In this document: piece after piece, positions 16,910-24,494 of the stretch
Layout: every line of letters begins with the position of its first letter
Position numbering within the stretch: position 1 is the first letter of the stretch
From: Streptomyces sp. NBC_01275
Lineage (GTDB): Bacteria > Actinomycetota > Actinomycetes > Streptomycetales > Streptomycetaceae
Assembly (NCBI RefSeq): GCF_026340655.1
Contig: NZ_JAPEOZ010000001.1
Span: forward strand, 186,001-250,000
Reading direction: 5' to 3'
Length of the DNA stretch: 64,000 nt
Program-made: the position numbers and the translations under genes
Notes under the pieces: model-generated
Seen by the model: the letters and a program-made list of their open reading frames with translations, nothing else
What the model was told of the DNA's origin: nothing
The model's database searches: none

Positions 16910-17761
16910 TCAGTACGCCAGGAGTTCCCGTACCGCCGCGAACGCCGCCTCGACCGTCGCCGGGTCCGTTCCCCTGCGGGCCAGCGCGCTCATCGGGATG
17001 GGGGTGACGGCGGGCAGGTCCGTGTACGGGCTGAGGCCGTCGGGGGTCGGGCCGACGGCGGCGAGGAGGGCGACGCCCTGACCGGTGCGGGCGATGTCGA
17101 GGACGCCCGCGAGATAGCCGGCGTCGCCGACGACCGTCGAGGGCACGCCGTGCGCGGCGAGGGTCGCGATGGCCCGGCGGCGGATCGCGCACGGGTCCTC
17201 GACGGCGACCAGCGGCACGGGCGCGGGCGCGGGCGGCGGCCGCCAGCCGGGGGTGGCGTGCCAGGTGAGCGGGAGTCCGCCGACGGGCGTGCCCTCGGTG
17301 GCGGCGGCCTCGGTGACGTACACCGCGACGTCGACGCTGCCGCGCTCCACGGCCTCCACCAGGCGGGCGGAGCGGTCGATGCGGTAGCGGACGCGGCAGC
17401 CGGGGCGCACCTCCTGCACGGCGGCGGTCAGCCGGGGCAGGAACTGGTCGGCGGCGTGTTCGGTCGAGCCGATGGTGACCGTGTCGACGTCGACGTCGAG
17501 CAGGGTGCGTGCGGCCTCGTCGTGGACGGCGAGGATACGGCGGGCCTGTTCGAGCAGCAGTCGGCCCGCGGGGGTGAACCGGGTGCCGCGGCCCTCGCGT
17601 TCGACGACGGCCTGCCCCAGCGTCTTCTCCAGTTTGCGCACATGCTGGCTGACCGCGGACTGACTCAGGGCGAGCGTCTCGGCGGCACGGTGGAAGCCGC
17701 CGCAGTCGGCTATCGCGGTCAGGCTGCGCAGGGCCACGATGTCGAGCACGGGTCGGGGCAT
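16910..17761 (-). CDS. LysR-family regulator
   Basis: A 283-residue LysR regulator. The HTH is LRSLTAIADCGGFHRAAETLALSQSAVSQHVRKLEKTLGQAVVERE (residues about 11-56), followed by an effector domain of two alpha/beta subdomains. It is divergent from the leader peptide and organosulfur operon, with 103 nt between the starts. That position suggests it controls the operon in response to sulfur status, as CysB/Cbl do in enteric bacteria. The effector-domain sequence is not close enough to CysB to name it. Confidence 0.88.
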   Translation of the reverse strand: MPRPVLDIVALRSLTAIADCGGFHRAAETLALSQSAVSQHVRKLEKTLGQAVVEREGRGTRFTPAGRLLLEQARRILAVHDEAARTLLDVDVDTVTIGSTEHAADQFLPRLTAAVQEVRPGCRVRYRIDRSARLVEAVERGSVDVAVYVTEAAATEGTPVGGLPLTWHATPGWRPPPAPAPVPLVAVEDPCAIRRRAIATLAAHGVPSTVVGDAGYLAGVLDIARTGQGVALLAAVGPTPDGLSPYTDLPAVTPIPMSALARRGTDPATVEAAFAAVRELLAY

Positions 17762-17827
17762 GTCGGCGACGGTATCCGCTTCCGCGTTCGATCGCGAGAG
17801 CTGATCGGTTTCGATGCGGAATCATCG

Positions 17828-17858
17828 TTGGACGCGATCGGTCACGGCCGGTCATGAT
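17828..17858 (+). promoter_or_regulatory. Candidate promoter of the leader peptide/organosulfur operon
   Basis: TTGGAC (17828-17833) and CATGAT (17853-17858), 19 bp apart, would place transcription start close to the leader-peptide ATG at 17865, that is, a leaderless message. Confidence 0.4.
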
Positions 17859-17864
17859 GAACGC

Positions 17865-17951
17865 ATGTTGCACGCGACCGCTTCTGCTGCCCTTCTGACG
17901 CAGCGCCGAGTCATCGACTTCGGCGTGGCGTGCAGCGCGCGCTGTCGCTGA
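17865..17951 (+). CDS. Putative cysteine-responsive leader peptide
   Basis: A 28-codon ORF beginning MLHATASAALLTQRR and ending VACSARCR-stop, too short for normal gene calling. The pattern LT-x-RR-x-(I/V)-D-(F/L), small residues, then C-S-A-x-C-R at the very end matches the putative leader peptides found in actinobacteria ahead of sulfur and sulfonate uptake genes. Two Cys codons (TGC, TGT) lie at codons 23 and 27. Slow decoding when cysteine is scarce would stall the ribosome near the stop and could relieve attenuation of the operon that begins at 18163. No Shine-Dalgarno is visible and the promoter placement suggests leaderless translation. Mechanism is inferred from the family and position. 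Confidence 0.8.
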   Translation: MLHATASAALLTQRRVIDFGVACSARCR

Positions 17952-18162
17952 CCCTGCCCGCCCGCTCTGCGGCGACCTCACTTCCGGTTCTCCGGTCTCC
18001 TCGGGTTCTTCGGCTTCTTCGGATTCCCCCGGTCTTTCTGCCGTCCGGCCCCCCCTGATCACTGACACGTGACAGCCGCTACGGCCTGCCTTTCCCCCTG
18101 CCCTCGCCTTTTCCTCTGCCCTCGCCCCTTCCCCCTGCCCTCACCACGGGAGCTGCTCTCTC
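17952..18162. other. Leader region between Cys-leader peptide and first operon gene
   Basis: A pyrimidine-rich 211-nt stretch without ORFs. It contains periodic TTCTCCGG/TTCTTCGG runs (17990-18025) and an 18-bp repeat, about three copies of CCCCCTGCCCTCGCC-like sequence at 18091-18145. No strong terminator hairpin is evident; if attenuation occurs it may be Rho-dependent, which C-rich, G-poor RNA favours. The role is inferred. Confidence 0.45.
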
Positions 18163-18861
18163 ATGCCCTCCTTCTCCTGGGACGAACCCGACGGCCTCGC
18201 CGCCCGCGGCACCCTGATCGTGCTCGCCGGACGCGGTGAACACGGCGGTGTGTACGAGCGGTTCGGCCGCCGGCTCGCCTTCGACGCCTACCGGGTCCGC
18301 GCCCTCGGCGATCCGTCCGCCGACCCCGCCGTCCTCGACGAGGCCGCGAAGCTGCTCGCCGACGAGTCCCTGCCGGGCCCCAAGGTGCTCGTGGGCTCCG
18401 ACACGGGCGCCTCGTACGCCGTCCGGCTCGCCGCCGAGCAGACCGCGGGCGTCGACGCGCTGATCCTGGCCGGACTGCCCACCGCCCCCTGGAGCGGCGG
18501 GAGTTGGGACGCGGAGGCCGAGGCGCGCACCGCCTGCCCCACACATCAGGACAGGCTGACGAACGACCCCGCCTTCCGGCGCGGGGCCCTCGGCGAAACC
18601 CCGGAGCTGCCCGAGCTGCGCCTGGACCTCGTGCGGGTCCCGGTGCTGGCCCTGCACGGCGCGGACGACACGGTGAGCCCGCTGGAGGCGGCGCGCGAGG
18701 CCTACGCGGACACCGACGTGCGGCTGGTGGCCTTCCACGGCGGCCGGCACGACGTCCTCAACGACGCCTTCCACCGCACCGTCGCCGCGACCGTCGTGCT
18801 GTTCCTGGAACGACTGCGCCTCTCCCCCGAGCTGCCCCTGATCGCGGCGGGTCCGGCATGA
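18163..18861 (+). CDS. Alpha/beta-hydrolase of the organosulfur operon
   Basis: A 232-residue alpha/beta-hydrolase fold protein. TLIVLAGRGEHGGVYERFGRRL forms the oxyanion-loop region. The nucleophile elbow is LVGSDTGASYA, where Asp takes the place of the usual Ser, as in haloalkane dehalogenases and epoxide hydrolases. VLALHGADDTVSP and FHGGRHDVLNDAF supply the acid and the catalytic His. It starts at ATG 18163 and overlaps the rhodanese gene by ATGA. As first gene of an ABC/SsuD operon it may act on a sulfur compound or ester, but the substrate cannot be named. If the Asp is catalytic, a covalent ester mechanism is expected. Confidence 0.8.
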   Translation: MPSFSWDEPDGLAARGTLIVLAGRGEHGGVYERFGRRLAFDAYRVRALGDPSADPAVLDEAAKLLADESLPGPKVLVGSDTGASYAVRLAAEQTAGVDALILAGLPTAPWSGGSWDAEAEARTACPTHQDRLTNDPAFRRGALGETPELPELRLDLVRVPVLALHGADDTVSPLEAAREAYADTDVRLVAFHGGRHDVLNDAFHRTVAATVVLFLERLRLSPELPLIAAGPA

Positions 18862-19769
18862 GCGTGACGACGACGATCGAGGAGCTGCGCGCCGCCCTCG
18901 ACTCCGACCGGCCGCCCGTCGTCCTCGACGTGCGCTGGGCGCTGGGCGATCCGCACGGCCGCGAGCACTACGCCGAGGGCCATGTCCCGGGGGCGGTCTA
19001 CGTCGACCTGGACCGCGAGCTGGCCGCCCCGCCCAGCCCCGAGGGCGGCCGGCATCCGCTGCCCGACCTCGCCGCGCTGCAGACGGCGGCCCGTCGTTGG
19101 GGGGTCGACGGCGGCCGGGCGGTCGTGGTGTACGACGACCTGGGCAACACGGCGGCGGCCCGGGCCTGGTGGCTGCTGCGGTACGCGGGGGTCGACGAAG
19201 TGACCCTGCTCGACGGTGCGTTGGGCGCGTGGCGGGCGGCCGGGCGGCCGCTGGAGTCCGGGATCCCCGCCGCCCCGGCCCCGGGCGAGGTCGTGCTGCG
19301 GCCCGGTGCTCTGCCCGTCACCGACGCCGACGGCGCCGCCGAACTGGCCCGGACCGGGCTGCTGTTGGACGCCCGCGCCGGGGAGCGGTACCGGGGGGAG
19401 ATGGAGCCGGTGGACCCGCGGGCCGGCCACATCCCGGGCGCGGTCTCGGCGCCCACCGGGGAGAACCTCGCGGCCGACGGACGATTCCTGCCGCCCGAGG
19501 CGCTGCGCGAGCGGTTCGAGAAGAAGGGGGCGACGCACTCGACGAGGGCGGAGGACGTAGGGACGGCAGGGGCGGAAGGTCTGGGGACGGCGGGGGCGTC
19601 GGGGGCGGCTGCCCGGATCGGCGTGTACTGCGGTTCCGGTGTCACGGCCGCCCACCAGATCGCCGCCCTGGAGATCGCCGGTTTCGAGGCCGTCCTCTTC
19701 CCCGGCTCCTGGTCCGCGTGGTCCGCCGATCCCGCCCGCCCGGCCGCGACCGGCCCCTCACCGGCCTGA
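18858..19769 (+). CDS. Rhodanese-type sulfurtransferase (two domains)
   Basis: A 303-residue tandem-rhodanese protein. The N-terminal domain (about 5-135; VVLDVRWALGDPHGREHYAEGHVPGAVYVDLD) lacks the Cys, as usual. The C-terminal domain (about 150-295) carries the catalytic cysteine in IGVYCGSGVTAAHQ, the thiosulfate/mercaptopyruvate sulfurtransferase loop. Between residues about 222 and 250 is a low-complexity Gly/Ala insertion (EDVGTAGAEGLGTAGASGAA) encoded by a GGGACGGCRGGGGC-like repeat, just before the active-site strand. It overlaps the hydrolase start-stop and precedes the transporter genes. The likely role is transfer of sulfane sulfur during organosulfur use. Confidence 0.9.
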   Translation: MSVTTTIEELRAALDSDRPPVVLDVRWALGDPHGREHYAEGHVPGAVYVDLDRELAAPPSPEGGRHPLPDLAALQTAARRWGVDGGRAVVVYDDLGNTAAARAWWLLRYAGVDEVTLLDGALGAWRAAGRPLESGIPAAPAPGEVVLRPGALPVTDADGAAELARTGLLLDARAGERYRGEMEPVDPRAGHIPGAVSAPTGENLAADGRFLPPEALRERFEKKGATHSTRAEDVGTAGAEGLGTAGASGAAARIGVYCGSGVTAAHQIAALEIAGFEAVLFPGSWSAWSADPARPAATGPSPA

Positions 19770-19784
19770 CAAGGAATCCTCACC

Positions 19785-20663
19785 ATGACGACGAAACCGC
19801 TGGAGGCGGCCGCGCCGCCCGCGCAGGACGCGCCGCCCGACCCGACCACATCCGCCCGCGTCACCATCCGCGGCGCCGCCAAGTCCGGCCGCCGCCGCAC
19901 CGTCCCCCGTTCCGTACGCCGGTCCGCCGGTCCCGTGGGCCTGGTCCTGCTGTGGTTCCTGGCCTCGGCCACCGGAGTGCTCCCGGAGTCCGTGCTGGCC
20001 TCGCCCGTGGACGTGATCCGGCAGGCGGTGGAGCTGACGAAGAGCGGCGAACTCCCCAGCGCGATCGCCGCGTCGGGCCGCCGGGCCGCCGTCGGCTTCC
20101 TCGTCGGCGCCGCCGTCGCCCTGAGCCTCTCCCTGCTGGCCGGCCTGTTCCGGCTGGGCGAGGACGTCATCGACTCCTCGATGGGCATGTTCCGGGCGAT
20201 CCCCTGGGTGGGTCTCATCCCCTTGTTCATCGTCTGGTTCGGCATCGAGGAGACCCCGAAGATCGCCCTGGTCGCGCTCGGCGTGACCTACCCGCTGTAC
20301 TTCAACATCTACGGCGGCATCCGCTCCACCGACGCCCAACTCGTCGAGGCCGCCCGGATGATGGGGCTCGGCCGACTCGGACTGATCACGTACGTGATCC
20401 TGCCGAGCGCCCTGCCCGGTGCCCTCGTGGGGCTCCGGTACGCGCTGTCCACCGCCTGGCTGGCGCTGGTCTTCGCCGAGCAGATCAACGCGGACGCGGG
20501 CCTCGGCTATCTGATGAGCAACGCCCAGCAGTACTTCCGTACGGACGTCATCGTGCTGTGCCTGGCGGTGTACGCACTGCTCGGCCTCGCCTGTGACTTC
20601 GCCGTACGGATCCTTTCGCGCCGCCTGCTGACCTGGCGGGCCAACTTCGAGGGCGAGGCGTGA
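19785..20663 (+). CDS. ssuC: Sulfonate/nitrate/taurine-type ABC permease (SsuC-like)
   Basis: A 292-residue permease of the SsuC/TauC/NrtB group with a Pro/Ala-rich cytoplasmic N-terminus (residues 1-45), then six helices. The EAA loop is AQLVEAARMMGLGRLGLITYVILPSALPGALVGLRYALS. FRAIPWVGLIPLFIVWFGIEETPK is the characteristic segment of sulfonate permeases. It overlaps the ATPase gene at 20660-20663. The substrate class (aliphatic sulfonates or similar) is supported by the SsuD-like gene downstream. Confidence 0.93.
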   Translation: MTTKPLEAAAPPAQDAPPDPTTSARVTIRGAAKSGRRRTVPRSVRRSAGPVGLVLLWFLASATGVLPESVLASPVDVIRQAVELTKSGELPSAIAASGRRAAVGFLVGAAVALSLSLLAGLFRLGEDVIDSSMGMFRAIPWVGLIPLFIVWFGIEETPKIALVALGVTYPLYFNIYGGIRSTDAQLVEAARMMGLGRLGLITYVILPSALPGALVGLRYALSTAWLALVFAEQINADAGLGYLMSNAQQYFRTDVIVLCLAVYALLGLACDFAVRILSRRLLTWRANFEGEA

Positions 20664-21385
20664 GCGGCATGGCCGACAGTGTGGAAATACGGGGACTCTC
20701 ACGGGCCTTCGACGGCAACACCGTGCTGCACGCGCTCGATCTCGACATCCGCGAGGGCGAGTTCGTGGCCCTGCTCGGGCACAGCGGCTGCGGCAAGTCG
20801 ACGCTGCTGCGGATCCTGGCGGGGCTGGACGACGAGATCGGCGGCGAGGTGACCGTGCCCGCCCGGCGCAGCGCAGCGTTCCAGTCGCCGCGGCTGCTGC
20901 CCTGGCTGAAGGTGTGGCGCAACGTGGTCCTCGGGCTGCCCGGCCGCCCCGACAGGGAACTGGCGCGCAGGGCGCTGGACGAGGTCGGCATCGCGGAGCG
21001 GGCGGACGTCTGGCCCAAGACGCTCTCCGGCGGCCAGGCCCAGCGCGTCTCGCTGGCCCGCGCCCTGGTCCGCGAGCCCGAACTGCTGCTGCTCGACGAG
21101 CCGTTCGGCGCACTGGACGCGCTCACCCGCGGCAAGGTGCAGCAGCTGGTCGCCCAGCTGTGGAAGTCGCACGGCTGCGCGATCCTCCTGGTCACCCATG
21201 ACGTGGAGGAGGCGCTGCTGCTCGCCGACCGGGTCCTGGTGATGGACGAGGGCCGCATCGCCCACGAGCTCACCGTCGACCTGCCCCGCCCCCGCGACCT
21301 CACCGCCCCCGACTTCGTCACCCTGCGCGCCCGTCTCCTGGGCTGGCTCGGCGTCACCCGCACTCTGGAAGGAACCTCCTCGTGA
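20660..21385 (+). CDS. ssuB: Sulfonate-type ABC transporter ATPase (SsuB-like)
   Basis: A 241-residue ATP-binding cassette protein. It has Walker A GHSGCGKST near residue 40, Q-loop AFQSPRLLPWLKVW, signature LSGGQAQRVSLARAL, Walker B LLLLDEPFGALD and the switch His in LLVTHDVEEALLL. The chosen start is GTG 20660 overlapping the permease stop; ATG at 20669 is an alternative three codons in. It ends overlapping the binding-protein gene by GTGA, so permease, ATPase and binding protein are one coupled unit. It powers uptake of sulfonate-like compounds. Confidence 0.93.
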   Translation: MSGMADSVEIRGLSRAFDGNTVLHALDLDIREGEFVALLGHSGCGKSTLLRILAGLDDEIGGEVTVPARRSAAFQSPRLLPWLKVWRNVVLGLPGRPDRELARRALDEVGIAERADVWPKTLSGGQAQRVSLARALVREPELLLLDEPFGALDALTRGKVQQLVAQLWKSHGCAILLVTHDVEEALLLADRVLVMDEGRIAHELTVDLPRPRDLTAPDFVTLRARLLGWLGVTRTLEGTSS

Positions 21386-22350
21386 TCCGCAGAATCGCCT
21401 CCGCCGCACTGAGCCTCACCGCCCTGCTGGCGCTGACCGGCTGCGGTGCGGACTCCTCCGCCGACGCCTCGGCGAAGGGCCAGGTCACCCTCACCATCGG
21501 CGACCAGGCCAAGACCCTCCAGACGATCGTCGCCGCCTCGGGCGCGCTCAAGGGCGCCGAGTACAAGGTGAAGTGGGCCGAGTTCCAAGGTGCCGCGCCG
21601 CTCTACCAGGCGGTGCAGGCGGATGCCGCCGACACCGGGTTCTCCGCCGATCTGCCCGCACTCCAGGCACTGAGCGGCGGCGTCAAGCTCAAGAACATCG
21701 CCGCTCTCAAGAACGACGGCACGCACGTCGGGATCGTGGTCCGCAAGGACTCCGGCATCGACCGTGTGAAGGATCTCAAGGGCCAGAAGGTCGTGGTGTC
21801 CTCGGCGAAGGGCAGTGTCTCGGAGTATCTGCTGGCCAACGTCCTCAAGCAGAACGGGCTCAGCTACCAGGACGTCAAGGTGCAGTACCTGCTGCCGACC
21901 GACGCGCAGGCCGCCTTCGCCTCCGGGAAGATCAAGATCTGGGCGACCTTCGGCGTCTACCAGGCCGTCGGCCTGGAGCAGGGCGGCAAGCTCCTCGTCG
22001 ACGGCGGGGACGGCCGGGTCAGCGGCATCGGTTTCGTCAACGCCTCCGACAACGCCCTCGCGAACTCCGCGAAGAAGAACGCCCTGAGCGACTTCCTCCA
22101 GCGCCTGAGCACGGCGTTGAAGTGGACCAGCACCCACAAGGACGCGTACGCGAAGGCCATCGTGGAGCGCAACGGCGCCGACGCGTCGGTGGCGAAGACG
22201 CTCGCCTCGGCCGCGTACAGCCAGGTGCTGCCGATCACGTCGGACGTCAACACGACGGTCCAGCAGGTGGCCGACCTCATGAACAGCATCGGGGTCCTCG
22301 ACCCGAACGTGGACGTGGCCAAGACCGCCGACACCTCCCTGCTCAAGTGA
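21382..22350 (+). CDS. ssuA: Sulfonate-type ABC substrate-binding lipoprotein, first copy
   Basis: A 322-residue SsuA/THI5-like binding lipoprotein with lipobox LTGC (LLALTGCGADSS, Cys near residue 22). The mature part has GDQAKTLQTIVAASGAL, VKWAEFQGAAPLYQAVQADA and IVVRKDSGIDRVKDLKGQKV, all typical of periplasmic binders for sulfonates, nitrate or taurine. The start is GTG 21382 within the ATPase stop. A second, related binding protein lies downstream at 23487, so the system can probably feed two ligands or ligand classes into one transporter. Confidence 0.92.
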   Translation: MIRRIASAALSLTALLALTGCGADSSADASAKGQVTLTIGDQAKTLQTIVAASGALKGAEYKVKWAEFQGAAPLYQAVQADAADTGFSADLPALQALSGGVKLKNIAALKNDGTHVGIVVRKDSGIDRVKDLKGQKVVVSSAKGSVSEYLLANVLKQNGLSYQDVKVQYLLPTDAQAAFASGKIKIWATFGVYQAVGLEQGGKLLVDGGDGRVSGIGFVNASDNALANSAKKNALSDFLQRLSTALKWTSTHKDAYAKAIVERNGADASVAKTLASAAYSQVLPITSDVNTTVQQVADLMNSIGVLDPNVDVAKTADTSLLK

Positions 22351-22373
22351 CCTTCGCCTCTTAGGAGTTGCTC

Positions 22374-23474
22374 ATGCCTGTCGAGTTCATCAGCGCCGTC
22401 CACACCGACTCCGGGGCCTCGGGCCCCGCCGCCGCCGGCCGTACCGGCTTCGACGTCGACCATCTCCGCAAGTACGCCCGCGCCCTCGACGACGGCGGCT
22501 TCGACCACACCCTGGTCGCCTACCACTCCGCCTCACCCGACGCCTTCCAGATCGCCCAGTTCGTCGCCACCCACACCGAGCGCATCCGCCCGATCCTCGC
22601 GCACCGGCCCGGCGTGATCTTCCCGACGCACGCGGCCCGCGCCCTGGCCACACTGGATCAGATCAGCAAGGGCCGGCTGACGCTGCACATCATCTCCGGC
22701 GGCAGCGACGAGGAGCAGCGCCGGGAGGGCGACTACCTCGACAAGGCCGAACGGTACGAGCGTTCGGACGAATACATCCAGATCCTGCGGAAGGTGTGGC
22801 AGGCCGAGGGACCCGTCTCGCACGAGGGGAAGCACTTCCGCTTCGAGGGCTACCACTCCGATGTGAAGCCGGTGAACGGGCTGGTCCCGATCTCGGTCGG
22901 CGGGTCGTCGCAGGACGCCTACCGGGTCGGCGGGCAGCAGGGCGACATCTTCGGGCTGTGGGGCGAGCCGCTGAAGGAGACGGCGGAGCAGATCGCCTCC
23001 GTCAACGCGGTCGCCGACGCCGCCGGGCGTCCCCACCCCCGCATCTGGGTGTCGTTCCGCCCGATCATCGCGCCCACCGACGAACTGGCCTGGGAGAAGG
23101 CACACCGCACGCTGGGCGTGCTGAAGGACCAGGCAAGCAACACCGAACTGCTGCGGCACTACCGCACCGACGGCCGCCCGGCCAACGTCGGCTCGCAGCG
23201 GCTGCTCGACATCGCCGAGCGGGGCGAGGTCCACGACCGCTGCCTGTGGACCGCGCCGGCCGTCGCCACCAACGCGGCCGGCGCCTCCACGGCGCTGGTC
23301 GGCTCCCCGGAGACGGTCGCCCAGGCGCTGCTCGACTACGTCGACATCGGCTGCGACCTGCTGTCGATCCGCGGCTACGACCCGCTCAACGACGCCATCG
23401 ACTACGCCCGTCACGTCCTGCCGCTGGTCCGGCAGGAGCTCGCCCACCGCACGTCCGCCGCCCACGCCGCCTGA
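22374..23474 (+). CDS. ssuD: FMNH2-dependent alkanesulfonate monooxygenase-like protein (SsuD family)
   Basis: A 366-residue bacterial-luciferase-like flavin monooxygenase. The start at 22374 (MPVEFISAVHTDSG) follows AGGAG. Class features are the N-terminal strand, DGGFDHTLVAYHS, RIRPILAHRPGVIFPTHAARALATLDQISKGRLTLHIISGGS and EYIQILRKVW. HIISGGS and the downstream Arg/Tyr residues correspond to the sulfonate site in SsuD. It presumably releases sulfite from imported sulfonates with O2 and reduced FMN. A flavin reductase partner was not found next to it; the GlcD-type gene at 25594 is not one. The exact substrate is uncertain. Confidence 0.88.
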   Translation: MPVEFISAVHTDSGASGPAAAGRTGFDVDHLRKYARALDDGGFDHTLVAYHSASPDAFQIAQFVATHTERIRPILAHRPGVIFPTHAARALATLDQISKGRLTLHIISGGSDEEQRREGDYLDKAERYERSDEYIQILRKVWQAEGPVSHEGKHFRFEGYHSDVKPVNGLVPISVGGSSQDAYRVGGQQGDIFGLWGEPLKETAEQIASVNAVADAAGRPHPRIWVSFRPIIAPTDELAWEKAHRTLGVLKDQASNTELLRHYRTDGRPANVGSQRLLDIAERGEVHDRCLWTAPAVATNAAGASTALVGSPETVAQALLDYVDIGCDLLSIRGYDPLNDAIDYARHVLPLVRQELAHRTSAAHAA

Positions 23475-23486
23475 TATGGAGCTCCC

Positions 23487-24494
23487 GTGTCGTTCCGCCG
23501 TTCCCTGCGCACGTCCGCCGCCGCCTTCGCCTTCGCCGCGCTGCTCCTGCCGTTCGCGACGGCCTGCGGCGGTGACGCCCAGGCCGACTCCCAGGCCGAC
23601 GTCACCCTGCGCGTCGGCGCCACCGGGTGGAAGGTCGAGGAGGCGGTGCTGAAGTTCGCCCACCTCGACGACACCCCCTACCACGTCAAGTGGAGTCTGT
23701 TCCAGGGTGGTGACCAGCAGCTCCAGGCCGTCCGGGCCGGGGCGCTGGACCTGGCCTCCTCCAGCGAGATCCCGCCCGTGTTCGCGGCCGCCGACGGCAA
23801 GCCGAACTTCAAGGTGGTCGCCGTGCAGCGCGGCGCCACGCTCAACCAGGAGGTCGTCGTCCCCAAGGGCTCGAAGGTCACCGACATCGCCGGCCTGAAG
23901 GGCAAGAAGGTCGGCTACGTCCAGAACACCACCGCCCACTACTTCCTCTACGAGCTGCTGAAGCAGGCGGGCCTGAAGTGGTCCGACGTCGACGCCAAGC
24001 CGCTGCTGCCCAACGACGGCCTGGCCGCCCTCAACGGCGGCTCCCTGGACGCCTTCGCCTCCTACGGCACCTCGATCATCACCGCCCACCAGCAGGGCGC
24101 GACGACGGTCGGCTCGGGCGCGGACATCCTGTCGGGCAACTTCCTGTGGTCGGCCAGGGACAGCGTCCTCAAGAGCGACGCCCAGAAGGAGGCCGCGGCC
24201 GATCTCATCGCCCGGATCAACAAGGCGTACGCGTACGTCCGTGACGGGCGCGAGGCAGCGTTCGCGAAAGTGATCGCGAAGAACACGCACCAGCCGGTCG
24301 CCCAGGCGGAGCAGGACCTTCTCGCCCAGCAGAAGCAGCGGCCCACACAGGCCCGTACGGTCGACGACGCGGCGATCTCCTCACAGCAGAAGGTCGCGGA
24401 CGTCTTCACCGAACTCGGGGCGCTGAAGTCCCGCCTGGACGTGAAGTCGTTCTGGACCACCGCTCTCACCACCGACCTGGAGAAGGCCCTGTGA
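23487..24494 (+). CDS. Sulfonate-type ABC substrate-binding lipoprotein, second copy
   Basis: A 335-residue SsuA-like lipoprotein starting at GTG 23487, with hydrophobic core AFAFAALLLPFATAC and the lipidated Cys near residue 27. Motifs are TLRVGATGWKVEEAVLKFAH, VKWSLFQGGDQQLQAVRAGALDLASSSEIPP and KVGYVQNTTAHYFLYELLKQAG. It has diverged from the binding protein at 21382, especially in the ligand-pocket strands. It overlaps the next gene's GTG start at 24491. Two binders and one permease/ATPase pair suggest a shared importer. Confidence 0.9.
   Translation: MSFRRSLRTSAAAFAFAALLLPFATACGGDAQADSQADVTLRVGATGWKVEEAVLKFAHLDDTPYHVKWSLFQGGDQQLQAVRAGALDLASSSEIPPVFAAADGKPNFKVVAVQRGATLNQEVVVPKGSKVTDIAGLKGKKVGYVQNTTAHYFLYELLKQAGLKWSDVDAKPLLPNDGLAALNGGSLDAFASYGTSIITAHQQGATTVGSGADILSGNFLWSARDSVLKSDAQKEAAADLIARINKAYAYVRDGREAAFAKVIAKNTHQPVAQAEQDLLAQQKQRPTQARTVDDAAISSQQKVADVFTELGALKSRLDVKSFWTTALTTDLEKAL

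Noticed and set aside
17854..17898. Alternative short ORF (MMNACCTRPLLLPF) overlapping the Cys leader
   Set aside because: It has two adjacent Cys codons, but the frame starting at 17865 fits the recognised leader-peptide pattern and the predicted transcription start better.
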